Assembly (NCBI GenBank): GCA_964500895.1 | Contig: CAZCQP010000002.1 | Coordinates: forward strand, 1 to 64,000 | DNA: 64,000 bases | Source of the DNA: CAZCQP01 sp964500895 | GTDB taxonomy: Bacteria > Bacillota > Clostridia > Lachnospirales > JAISER01 | Reading direction: 5' to 3' | In this document: positions 1 through 7,671 of the stretch, in pieces | Layout: every line of letters starts with the position of its first letter | Position numbering within the stretch: the first letter of the stretch is position 1 | Position numbers and translations under genes: made by a program | The notes under the pieces: generated by a model | What the model was told of the DNA's origin: nothing | The model's input: only the letters and a program-made list of their open reading frames with translations | Databases searched by the model: none

Positions 1-498
1 GGCATACAGGAAATTAGTTACTATGGTTTCACTACCGATAATTGCAAGCGCCCCAAGCAGCAAATTGAGGCGTTTTCAAAAGCCTGCGTGGAGGCCGTGA
101 ACCTTATTGCCGCCCAGGGCGTGTCTCTACTTGTGGTTGGGGATGCCGATTCAAAATTCTTCCCGGAGGAGCTTAAGCCTTATAACACAAGGACGGACAT
201 TGCCGGGGGTGGAATCAAGGTAAACATCCTTGTGAACTACGGCTGGGAATGGGATCTTTCGGGAATTTCTAACGTGGGTGCAAGTAAAGTAGCAGCCCGC
301 ATAAAATCCCATGACGTTTCGAGAATGGATATGGTTATCCGTTGGGGTGGTATGAGGCGGCTTTCAGGATTTTTGCCGGTTCAGTCTGTCTATGCCGACT
401 TTTATGTGGTGGACGAGTTGTGGCCGGATTTTAAGGCGCAGCACTTCTTTGATGCGATGCAGTGGTATCAGCACCAAGACCCTACGCTCGGGGGATAA
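1..498 (+). CDS. cis-prenyltransferase (undecaprenyl diphosphate synthase-like), 5' end cut off
   Basis: The reading frame is open from base 1, so the N-terminus, including the HDGN diphosphate-binding motif, lies outside the window. The visible 165 residues align well by eye with the C-terminal two thirds of UppS. They show ISYYGFTTDN near the start, NYGWEWD, then DMVIRWGGMRRLSGFLPVQS followed by YADFY and ELWPDF, ending in a GG as UppS proteins do. This family condenses isopentenyl diphosphate onto an allylic diphosphate with Mg2+. The Arg/Arg/Ser substrate residues of the C-terminal motif are kept, but the metal-binding Glu of the usual AELYF stretch is Asp here (ADFY). Divergence and neighbours (a QueG-like gene directly downstream, then a radical SAM gene) suggest a specialised paralogue rather than the housekeeping cell-wall enzyme. 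Family membership is firm; substrate and role are inference. Confidence 0.85.
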   Translation, partial: GIQEISYYGFTTDNCKRPKQQIEAFSKACVEAVNLIAAQGVSLLVVGDADSKFFPEELKPYNTRTDIAGGGIKVNILVNYGWEWDLSGISNVGASKVAARIKSHDVSRMDMVIRWGGMRRLSGFLPVQSVYADFYVVDELWPDFKAQHFFDAMQWYQHQDPTLGG

Positions 499-501
499 AT
501 G

Positions 502-927
502 ATGGATGAGATTAAATTTGAAAAAAAGGTTTCCGCTATTGCTGCGCACAATCAAGCAATTTTACATGGGCATATTCAAATCAAAAGGGATATCCATTGC
601 ATCTTATTTGCGCACTATTGCAAAAGTACGCTGTTCTATAAAGATTTCTTAAACGTGACAAGAGACATTTTCGCTGTGAACAGGGTAGCAAATAGAAACC
701 TAAGGCAAATGAAAAGACTGGTTCAAAACCAGGGTTTTAGAAAAGTATGGACCAAGGGCGTGTTTGCAGTATACGGTGATCTTAGACCTTTGGCTGTAAA
801 AGCCGGCTTTGGAGAATGGGGGGAGAACGGCTTAATTGTCAATGACAAGTATGGTAGCGATTTTTTGATCTCTGCGATCTTTTTTAGGGGGCTGCACGCT
901 TCTACTTATGCGTATAATAATCAATAG
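502..927 (+). CDS. small QueG-like / iron-sulfur-protein-like protein of unknown function
   Basis: This protein of about 141 residues starts right after the stop of the prenyltransferase. There are two adjacent ATGs (499 and 502). The GGGGGA stretch at about 489-494 is better spaced for the second. The C-terminal third has YGDLRPLAVKAGFGEWGENG followed by LIVNDKYGSDFLISAIFF. This resembles the region of epoxyqueuosine reductase QueG and related corrinoid or 4Fe-4S proteins that reads 'AxxAGLGWIGKNxLLI'. The ferredoxin-type cysteine clusters that follow this region in QueG are absent, so it would be only a piece of such an enzyme or a distant relative. Tight spacing with both neighbours implies one transcript and a shared job. 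The QueG resemblance is by eye and should be treated as a hint; function is not assigned. Confidence 0.5.
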   Translation: MDEIKFEKKVSAIAAHNQAILHGHIQIKRDIHCILFAHYCKSTLFYKDFLNVTRDIFAVNRVANRNLRQMKRLVQNQGFRKVWTKGVFAVYGDLRPLAVKAGFGEWGENGLIVNDKYGSDFLISAIFFRGLHASTYAYNNQ

Positions 928-936
928 GAGGAAGCA

Positions 937-1932
937 ATGTTCCCCGAAAGAATCTACTATGAACCCGAAATAGAGCAATATCATATGGGAAGACACCTTC
1001 TGCTAAAATATAAGGATGTACCCTGGTCTCCAATAGAAAACCACAACAATATTTTGGAGCTTAGAACCAGGCCGAATGAGGATTTTTGTACGCTTAAAAA
1101 GTATTTAATTATTGGCATTCGTAAGACCCATAAATATGTGGATAACTTTAAGATATCCGATTATTTAGTGCCGTTTACTTCCTCGGGCTGTTCTGCCATG
1201 TGCCTGTACTGTTACCTTGTGTGCAACTATAATAAATGCTCATATTTAAGGGTGTTTGTAAACCATGAGCAGATGCTCTCTCGCCTAATCAAAAAGTCAG
1301 TGGCTGCACAGCAAGCGAAGGTTTTCGAAATTGGCAGCAACAGCGATCTAATCCTTGAGCACAGGATTACAGGTTCGCTCACCGAGACAATAGAACAATT
1401 CGCAAAGCATGGCAAAGGCAGCATTACCTTTCCCACCAAGTTTAGTATGGTTAATGAGTTGCTACCACTTCATCATGAGGGAAAAGTGATCTTTAGGATG
1501 AGTGTCAATCCGCAGGAGATTATCAGTGAGATTGAAATCGGCACATCAAATCTATCCGCCCGCATTCGGGCGTTAAATGATATGGGTGAAGCAGGCTATA
1601 AAGTTGGCATTTTGATTGCTCCGATTGTAATGGTGGAAAATTGGAAACCGCTCTATACAGCACTGTTAGATCAGTTAGCAGAGCAACTCTCCGAAAAAGT
1701 GAAAAAACAAATACAGATTGAAATCATATTTATGACTTACAGTTATGTGCACCGTGCCATCAACGATCAGGCATTCCCCCATAAACCTTCTCTCTACAGC
1801 GCAGAAATGATGACCGGCCGAGGGCGCGGAAAGTATTGTTACAAGCAAGCCTATCGGCAGGATGGGGAAGCGTTTTTAAGAGACGAAATAGGAAAGAGAT
1901 TTCGCAGCGAATCGATTGTTTATATTGTATAA
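937..1932 (+). CDS. spore photoproduct lyase-like radical SAM protein
   Basis: A 331-residue protein with an AGGAGGAA ribosome binding site just before ATG 937. Residues 85-92 (CSAMCLYC) form the CX3CX2C cluster-binding motif in the arrangement used by spore photoproduct lyase (SPL), followed by Tyr. Further SPL-like landmarks are FPTKFSMVNELLPLHHEGKV, FRMSVNP, GTSNL, AGYKVGILIAPIV and a C-terminal GRGRGKYCYK. SPL uses S-adenosylmethionine to reverse the spore-specific thymine dimer. SPL's hydrogen-donor cysteine (Cys141 in Bacillus subtilis, in a 'CTSD' context) aligns here with Ser134 (GSNSD), so repair chemistry may differ. Length is close to that of SPL. The operon with a prenyltransferase-like and a QueG-like gene is not a usual SPL context. 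Family is confident; activity on DNA is uncertain. Confidence 0.8.
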   Translation: MFPERIYYEPEIEQYHMGRHLLLKYKDVPWSPIENHNNILELRTRPNEDFCTLKKYLIIGIRKTHKYVDNFKISDYLVPFTSSGCSAMCLYCYLVCNYNKCSYLRVFVNHEQMLSRLIKKSVAAQQAKVFEIGSNSDLILEHRITGSLTETIEQFAKHGKGSITFPTKFSMVNELLPLHHEGKVIFRMSVNPQEIISEIEIGTSNLSARIRALNDMGEAGYKVGILIAPIVMVENWKPLYTALLDQLAEQLSEKVKKQIQIEIIFMTYSYVHRAINDQAFPHKPSLYSAEMMTGRGRGKYCYKQAYRQDGEAFLRDEIGKRFRSESIVYIV

Positions 1933-1959
1933 AAATTGAATGAGCCCGCTACAGATTAT

Positions 1960-2440
1960 ACGCATACGGTTCCGCAAGCCTTGTCAGCCTGGTGATTTCA
2001 CCGAGTACCACTTGTTCAAGAAAATCTATGCGTATGTAGTGGGTGGAAATGTAACTAGGCCGTTTGTCGTATTCCCAAGGATTATTACGGTTTTTCTTTG
2101 GCGGAACCACAGGCTTAAAGTTTAGAGCCTGTGCTATGTAGCGGGTATAGTCATCTTCCTAGGCTCTATCCATGACCAAAGGTATCACATCTTCTTGTTT
2201 GCCGACTGTTTTCGTGAGGATTGTACCCTGTGGTGCATCGTGAAGCTGCCCCTCGCTAATGTAAATGCCATGCCACGGCTGTTTTCTCATTTGCAGACAT
2301 CATATGGACTTTTGTGGTTAATCCACCCTTTAGAACACTCTATTGCTTGTTTGTCTCTTTTCGCAAGTATCAGGGTGGACTTTGACTACTGTGGAATCCA
2401 GAAATAAGGCTTCTGGTTTTATCTTAAGGATGTCCTGTGC
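1960..2440 (-). pseudogene. decayed IS5-type transposase
   Basis: No intact gene lies between 1933 and 2650, but the minus strand translates into recognisable DDE transposase pieces in shifting frames. LDSTVVKVHPDTCEKR (around 2410-2360) is followed by GLTTKVHMMSANEK, then ISEGQLHDAPQGT and PLVMDRA. After an in-frame stop comes EDDYTRYIAQALNFKPVVPP and KKNRNNPWEYDK. These match the catalytic core of IS5-family (IS427-like) transposases. At least two frameshifts and several stops show that it is dead. Terminal inverted repeats were not located. The remnant lies directly behind the SPL-like operon and marks that side as a past insertion site. Confidence 0.75.
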
Positions 2441-2562
2441 ATGTAACACCCGAAACAGCTTTTCTTATTTCTGTTCTCGCCCACTACTTTGATTTTGATT
2501 ATGCTGTTCGCTACTGTTTTAATTACATTTGACTATAAAACAGTGTCTTAATATTTTCTCGA

Positions 2563-2613
2563 AAAAACAGAGCCGCACCACTGCGTCAGGCAGTGGGGGC
2601 GGCTCTGTTTTGG
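2563..2613. terminator. strong bidirectional intrinsic terminator
   Basis: An inverted repeat pairs ACAGAGCCGC...CACTGC with GCAGTG...GCGGCTCTGT around a five-base loop. It is flanked by a run of A on the left and TTTT on the right, so it can stop transcripts on both strands. It sits between the IS remnant and the mazF stop codon at 2652 and probably ends the mazEF transcript. Confidence 0.85.
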
Positions 2614-2651
2614 TAAAAATGATAATGGTTGGTAAATGAAGAATCTTTTGT

Positions 2652-2975
2652 TTAAGCATCAGTAACGGTCATAAAGCTGGTAATCAGCTGCATGGCTTTG
2701 GCTAACGTTTCGTCGGGCACAGTCTCTACAAATTCGGCATTTCGGGCCAGTATCTCTACTGTTCGGACTTGTTCACACAGAATGCATCCGGTTGTTTGTG
2801 TTTGCCCATTTAGCGGAAGATGGAACGGGTGCTGCTGCTGGGTTTCTGCAATGGGGCAAACAATAGACATTTTACAAAACGTATTAAACGTATCATTGCT
2901 GATAACAAGCACAGTGCGCTTATCTTTTTGCCTATGCCCCGTGTGTAGTTTGATAATGGACCCTTGTTTCACCAT
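2652..2975 (-). CDS. mazF: MazF/PemK-family endoribonuclease toxin
   Basis: A 107-residue protein of the PemK/MazF fold, a family of sequence-specific ribosome-independent mRNA interferases. The N-terminal pattern MVKQGSIIKLHTGHRQKDKR keeps the 'GDIvwv...GsEq.K.RP' layout, followed by VLVISNDTFN. The central CPIAETQQQHPFHLPL and GCILCEQVRTV correspond to the usual 'vaPiTs...' and 'sgvl.ldQirtvd' core strands. Length is typical. Its start codon overlaps the end of the antitoxin gene by 7 bases, the usual toxin-antitoxin arrangement with translational coupling. Expression is expected to be repressed by the antitoxin and released under stress. The RNA target motif cannot be read from sequence. 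Confidence 0.9.
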   Translation of the reverse strand: MVKQGSIIKLHTGHRQKDKRTVLVISNDTFNTFCKMSIVCPIAETQQQHPFHLPLNGQTQTTGCILCEQVRTVEILARNAEFVETVPDETLAKAMQLITSFMTVTDA

Positions 2976-3250
2976 GCCTCACTACCTACAGGCTTTCTCC
3001 AATCGCCGTCCATTGGTGTATTTGGTTGATGGGCCTCTGCCAGTATGCTGGCAATGTCTTTGTTATAGTATTCCTCTAAATACTTTTCAAGGCTGTTATC
3101 GGAATGGGTTTTCGCCTTCCTTATAACAATTGTATTGTCTTCCACCAAAATTTCCACCGTATCATGTTCGGCTAGGTGAATGTTCTCTAAAATGGCTTTG
3201 GGCAAACGTATACCGTGGCTGTTCCCCCACTTTTTAATGGTTGTTTTCAT
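2969..3250 (-). CDS. mazE: MazE-type AbrB-fold antitoxin
   Basis: A 93-residue protein upstream of the toxin. The first 45 residues (MKTTIKKWGNSHGIRLPKAI, then LAEHDTVEILVEDNTIVIRK) are a textbook MazE/AbrB swapped-hairpin DNA-binding domain: 'wGnS.giRlPk.il' followed by 'd.v.i..e.....i.i.k'. The C-terminal half (YLEEYYNKDIASILAEAHQP) is charged and would wrap around the toxin. An AAGGATGTG ribosome binding site precedes ATG 3250. It should neutralise the MazF partner and repress the operon. The pair stands between a transposase scar and a chemotaxis receptor gene, with no evidence in the window of a plasmid or phage context. Confidence 0.9.
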   Translation of the reverse strand: MKTTIKKWGNSHGIRLPKAILENIHLAEHDTVEILVEDNTIVIRKAKTHSDNSLEKYLEEYYNKDIASILAEAHQPNTPMDGDWRKPVGSEAW

Positions 3251-3278
3251 AGGCGCACATCCTTTTTATGTATAAGGT

Positions 3279-5495
3279 TTATACCGTAAACTCAAAAACC
3301 ATTTGGGCCAGCATTTCGGACTGGCTGTTCAGTTCTTGGGCTGCAGCAGCAGATTCCTGGGATGTTGAGGCGTTGTTTTGAACCACCTCTGCAATTTGGT
3401 TAATGCCCACGGTAATTTGGGAAATGCCCTCGGACTGCTCTTTTGTTGCGGTAAAGATGTTGCTGATAATGCCCGAAACATGGTCGATGTCTGATACAAT
3501 TTGTTGTAGGGAGTGAGCGGTTAATTGTGCAGTGTTCATGCCGTCGTTAATTTTGCTTATAATGTTTGCAATCATGGCAGAGGTTTCTTGCGCCGCCTGT
3601 TGGCTGCGGCCTGCAAGGGAACGCACTTCCTCGGCAACAACACCAAACCCCTTACCCTGAGCCCCGGCACGTGCCGCCTCTACGGCGGCGTTCAGCGCCA
3701 GCAGATTGGTTTGGAATGCAATGTCGTCAATCACTTTAATGATTTTAGAAATATTGCTTGAGGCATCTTTAATTTCCTGCATAGACGTTAGCATTTTGGT
3801 CATTTCGCTGTTGCCTTCCCGGGCGCTGGTCATGGATTTTTGTGATAAAGCATTGGCTGTTTGGGCATCTTGGGCGGTGCTGTGGGTTTGTTCATTAATG
3901 GTGATGACCGAGGCATTCAGTTCTTCCACAGCGCTGGCCTGCATACTGGCACCGTTGGCCAGGTCCATGGAAGATTCAGAAATTTGCTTGGCACCACTTA
4001 AAACGTTTTCTGCCGAAGCTTTAATATCGCTGATGGTGGAGCGAAGGGTGCAAGAAATATGGTTAATGGATTTCTTGATGAAATCAAACTGCCCCACATA
4101 ATCACGTTGGATAGACGCCCTTAAATCGCCTGCGGCTAGGGTGCCCAACACTTGTGTCATTTCATTAATATATGCACCGGTAGCTTTCACCATGGTATCG
4201 AAAGAATTGGCCATTTCGGCAAAGCTGCCTTGGTGGTTTTTGTTAATGCTTACGTCAAAGTTGCCCTGGGAAAGCTGGGACAACACCTGGTTGGCCTCAT
4301 GGATAGGGGTGTTAACCGCTTGCAGCAGGTTGTTTAAGCCCTGGGTTAGGGCGTTCCAGTCACCGTTATATTTGCTGGCATCTACCTGTGTGTCCAGCTG
4401 GCCGCTCATGGCGGCGTTAATCAAAGCGTTGATGTCACCGCTGACGGATGAAAGGTTGCTTTGCAGTTCTTCAAAATACTGGTTGGCAATGGCTTTTTTC
4501 CCGGGTAATTGGGCAAGCTGGGTATTAAAATCCCCTTCGCCAAATTTGCTAAAGGCTTCCAGCACATGCATGTGGTCGTTTACCAGGGCAGATACAGTGT
4601 TGTTGATGGCGCTGGCTACATTTTGATATTCTCCGTCAAACACATCTTCCGGGATTCTGGCGTCTAGGTCACCTTTTTCCAATTCGCCGGACATCCAGTT
4701 AATTTTATTCATCAGCAAGAAGATAATATCCCGAAGTCTTATAAAGGACTGTGCCAGCATACCAATTTCATCGTTGCTTTGGTAATTGATGCTGACGTTT
4801 AAGTCGCCTTGGGACATTTTCTGCGCCACATCTTCTAATACCTTCACCGGTGTTTGAATGGATTTGGTTATGAGATAAACCATGCCAATAACCAGCAGCA
4901 TTCCAGCGCCTAAAACGCCAATGACTACCCCTATGGCAAAAATGTATGTACTGTGGGCCATGCTCGTTTGTTCGGCGGTTTCAGCATCCTGTGCGGCAGT
5001 CATTTCAGTTAGAACGCTGGCGGCATTGTCTATAGCCGGGGCATACTGGGCCGAAAATATGGCTGTGCCTTCATTCAAAGATTCCACTGTATTTTCTAGG
5101 GCCAGGGCATAAATTTGCTCCCGATAGGGCTTAGCTTCATTAACAATTTTCTCGAACTTGTCAAAGTAAGACGGGTCTAGTTGTGTATTGGCCTTATATG
5201 CCTCAACCGCTGTCATCATATCCGTCCGAGCCTGGTCTGCAGCAGCCATGGCTTGCTTGATTTGCTCTGGATCTGAAACCACAAGGGTTAAAAGTATATT
5301 TTTCTGTATTGCCAACATGTGCCTGCGGATTTGCCAGATGTAGCCCGTGTTTGGGACTGTTTCAAAAGCAAACTGATCTGCAACTTTGGCCATTTTGTTC
5401 ACGCAAAAAAATGCCGATATGCCAAGAATGACAAGCATTGCAAAGACGGTACCAAAGCCAACCATCAATTTTGATTTGATTCTTAAATTTTTCAT
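3279..5495 (-). CDS. methyl-accepting chemotaxis protein with repeated HAMP-like motifs
   Basis: A 738-residue inner-membrane sensor. Transmembrane helix 1 is at about residues 10-32, an extracellular helical-bundle domain follows, and helix 2 is at about 187-210. A long cytoplasmic linker then contains six successive HAMP-like 'G-[DNQ]-[LF]-x' hallmarks: QGDLNVSI, KGDLDARI, EGDFNTQL, SGQLDTQV, QGNFDVSI and AGDLRASI. The signalling domain contains the conserved hairpin IAFQTNLLALNAAVEAARAG and the following GKGFGVVAEEVRSLA. It would relay an unknown ligand signal to CheA/CheW, which are not in this window. No C-terminal methyltransferase-tethering pentapeptide is seen. The ribosome binding site AAGGGTGGAAGGG precedes the ATG. 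The gene appears monocistronic, with a 540-base gap upstream. Confidence 0.93.
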   Translation of the reverse strand: MKNLRIKSKLMVGFGTVFAMLVILGISAFFCVNKMAKVADQFAFETVPNTGYIWQIRRHMLAIQKNILLTLVVSDPEQIKQAMAAADQARTDMMTAVEAYKANTQLDPSYFDKFEKIVNEAKPYREQIYALALENTVESLNEGTAIFSAQYAPAIDNAASVLTEMTAAQDAETAEQTSMAHSTYIFAIGVVIGVLGAGMLLVIGMVYLITKSIQTPVKVLEDVAQKMSQGDLNVSINYQSNDEIGMLAQSFIRLRDIIFLLMNKINWMSGELEKGDLDARIPEDVFDGEYQNVASAINNTVSALVNDHMHVLEAFSKFGEGDFNTQLAQLPGKKAIANQYFEELQSNLSSVSGDINALINAAMSGQLDTQVDASKYNGDWNALTQGLNNLLQAVNTPIHEANQVLSQLSQGNFDVSINKNHQGSFAEMANSFDTMVKATGAYINEMTQVLGTLAAGDLRASIQRDYVGQFDFIKKSINHISCTLRSTISDIKASAENVLSGAKQISESSMDLANGASMQASAVEELNASVITINEQTHSTAQDAQTANALSQKSMTSAREGNSEMTKMLTSMQEIKDASSNISKIIKVIDDIAFQTNLLALNAAVEAARAGAQGKGFGVVAEEVRSLAGRSQQAAQETSAMIANIISKINDGMNTAQLTAHSLQQIVSDIDHVSGIISNIFTATKEQSEGISQITVGINQIAEVVQNNASTSQESAAAAQELNSQSEMLAQMVFEFTV

Positions 5496-6043
5496 TCCCT
5501 TCCACCCTTATATGTTTATTTGACAGCATTGTAAACTACCTGATGACTACACTGCATACTGATTTGACCATATGAACCCTTTAAACGCAAAAAGCCAATC
5601 ACGGTTTTTTGCACAGTTCAAAAAATGCCGGATTAGCCGTAAAAGATTAGCAAAGAATGTGTAGTATGTTTGCCGTCTTATTGAGCAGCAGACTGTAATT
5701 TGTATTTAATTTCACCGTCATTCCCCTAAATCACGTCTTGCGATACATTATAGCACGTTAAATTGTGTACTTCAACATACCCTGCTAAAATTCACATTCT
5801 TTCACACCATAAAAGATGCCCAAGTGTGAATACAAAATTTGTTTTTTACTTTTAGAACAGTATCTATATTTGAAATATAAATCCAATAATGTTTTTATTT
5901 AATTAGGATTTTGAATTAGATTTTACCCTATGCATACATTTGGGAATGTGCTATAATCCCATGGATAAACAATTGATAAACACAAGGTTTGTTTTATAAA
6001 AAATGCATTGGTGTGATTAACTTAAAATAAAGAGGGGATGGGT
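5496..6043. promoter_or_regulatory. divergent intergenic region with extended -10 promoter for the HTH gene
   Basis: This 548-base AT-rich gap separates the chemotaxis receptor (minus) from the HTH gene (plus). On the plus strand TGCTATAAT (TATAAT at 5952-5957) makes an extended -10 promoter with no clear -35 box, about 85 bases before the HTH gene start. No flagellar sigma-D promoter, riboswitch or coding sequence could be recognised. Complementary segments around 5590-5670 (CACGG and CCGT stretches) may fold but match no class known to me. Confidence 0.45.
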
Positions 6044-7570
6044 ATGCCTAAAAAGCAACTGACCAACCTTGGGGTATTAATGGATTTATTAAACATTTCC
6101 ACCGTGGAATTGTCTAAGGCCATTGCTATTGAACGCAGCTCCATCAGCAAATGGCGCCACGGTGCCACTAAAATATTAGCGGATATGCCCTATTTTGAAG
6201 AATTGGTCAGTTATATGGTGCAAAAAAACAAACGCATGGGCAATGAATTGCTAGAGAACTTTTTTGAAAGCGTTTATCCTGTGAAGAAACGTTTACATAA
6301 GGAATATTTAAAAAGATGCATTCGTGCTTACCTATTAGATATACCGGATGCAAAAGTATCGGATACGGCTGCAAAACATCAGTTGTCCATCACCAATACC
6401 AATACCTCTATGATTGTGACCAAGCAAACCGGCGCAACAGGCCGGTTGGAGATGTTTATTGGGTTACTTACAGATGCTGAAAAATTAACCGAACCTTCTG
6501 TCATTAGAATATTTGAAGCCGAGCAGCTTGAATGGATTTCATGTAACATGCACAATGCGGTTACCTTTTACCAAAAGATTAAAAGTGTTTTAAATGCGGG
6601 GCATAAAATAGAATTTATTTTTCAGGTGCGCTGGGGGCAGGTACCGTCTTTAGAGCTGCACCAAATTTTTTTAGAGCTTATCTTTCATGAAAAGCTGTCT
6701 GTTTTTGTTTTTACATCCAAGGCAAACAAAAACTATATTGGCAGCATGTATATATTGTCTGGGCATACGGCCGTTTTCGGTTTTTATTTCGATGACAATC
6801 TGGACAACATGCTCAGTTACCAGTACACTGACAAGCAGCTTATAGTAGGATGTGAGGCTATACTGGAAAAATATAAAGAGACAGCCCCTCAAGTGATTGT
6901 CACCAACAAACGGTCTGATTGGGAGAAAATGTTGAATAATATTCATGCCGTTAGATACAGAAGCGGCGCATATTTTCAATCAGGTAAATCCCTCTGCCTA
7001 TGTACCATGAGCAAAGCATTGCTGGACGAAATATTGGAAGCCAACAATCTAACCAATGAGCGAAAGCAGCTTTGTTATGATTTTTACTACACGTTTAGGG
7101 AAATTGTGGAGTGCTGCGCCCCAGACCCGGCCAGCGGCTTTTATTACATTTTAGATGAAATTACAGCTCCTTTGGCTTACCCTGTCATTACAAACTACGT
7201 GTTATCTGCCATCACCGGGCGGCTGGTGCAAATGAGCCGTACACAATATATGCAGCATTTCAAAGACACCGCCGAAATTTTGTTGGCGAAAAAAGAGTAT
7301 CGGGTTTTGCTGCACCATACCGCCATTCCTACCATTGTGCCCATATCGTACCCAAAGTCTGTCTGGTACAAAAACGATTGCTGGACGCTTGCCATCAACA
7401 CGGACAGTTACTCTGGAAAGACCAAATTTGTGTACGGCGAAAATATGAAGACCTCTAATGTCTTTGAGTGTTGGTTTCTGGACATTTTGGAGAAAATTCC
7501 TGAGCACAAAAAAGATAACGCCTTTGTGGCGGACCTTTTTATGAAAATTGCAAACGGCCAAAAGGTGTAG
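6044..7570 (+). CDS. HTH (XRE-like) protein with large unknown C-terminal region
   Basis: A 508-residue protein. ATG 6044 is preferred over the in-frame ATG 6038 because the ribosome binding site AGAGGGG (6031-6037) abuts the latter but lies seven bases from the former. Near the N-terminus NISTVELSKAIAIERSSISK followed by WRHG is a canonical lambda-repressor-type helix-turn-helix. The remaining roughly 440 residues contain no motif I recognise. They look soluble and mixed alpha/beta, with several cysteines (for example ECCAPDP) and no transmembrane segment. It could be a transcription regulator with a ligand-sensing domain. The gene stands alone, with an upstream extended -10 promoter and an intrinsic terminator right behind it. 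Function not assigned. Confidence 0.75.
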   Translation: MPKKQLTNLGVLMDLLNISTVELSKAIAIERSSISKWRHGATKILADMPYFEELVSYMVQKNKRMGNELLENFFESVYPVKKRLHKEYLKRCIRAYLLDIPDAKVSDTAAKHQLSITNTNTSMIVTKQTGATGRLEMFIGLLTDAEKLTEPSVIRIFEAEQLEWISCNMHNAVTFYQKIKSVLNAGHKIEFIFQVRWGQVPSLELHQIFLELIFHEKLSVFVFTSKANKNYIGSMYILSGHTAVFGFYFDDNLDNMLSYQYTDKQLIVGCEAILEKYKETAPQVIVTNKRSDWEKMLNNIHAVRYRSGAYFQSGKSLCLCTMSKALLDEILEANNLTNERKQLCYDFYYTFREIVECCAPDPASGFYYILDEITAPLAYPVITNYVLSAITGRLVQMSRTQYMQHFKDTAEILLAKKEYRVLLHHTAIPTIVPISYPKSVWYKNDCWTLAINTDSYSGKTKFVYGENMKTSNVFECWFLDILEKIPEHKKDNAFVADLFMKIANGQKV

Positions 7571-7586
7571 GTTTCTTTTTGGCCAT

Positions 7587-7630
7587 AAAAAATCCCTCCA
7601 TGCGGCTTTTTGCCTAAAGAGGGATTTTTT
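7587..7630 (+). terminator. intrinsic terminator after the HTH gene
   Basis: AAAAAATCCCTC pairs with GAGGGATTTTTT around a 20-base loop, giving a stem with a U tract on either strand. It can end both the HTH transcript and the convergent ABC transporter operon. Confidence 0.8.
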
Positions 7631-7671
7631 ATGCATAACTTGAGGCGTTTTTACGATACTTAGGCCTACAT

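Noticed and set aside
5580..5670. Possible riboswitch (c-di-GMP type) near the chemoreceptor
   Set aside because: Only short complementary words; the conserved core of that class is not present on either strand.
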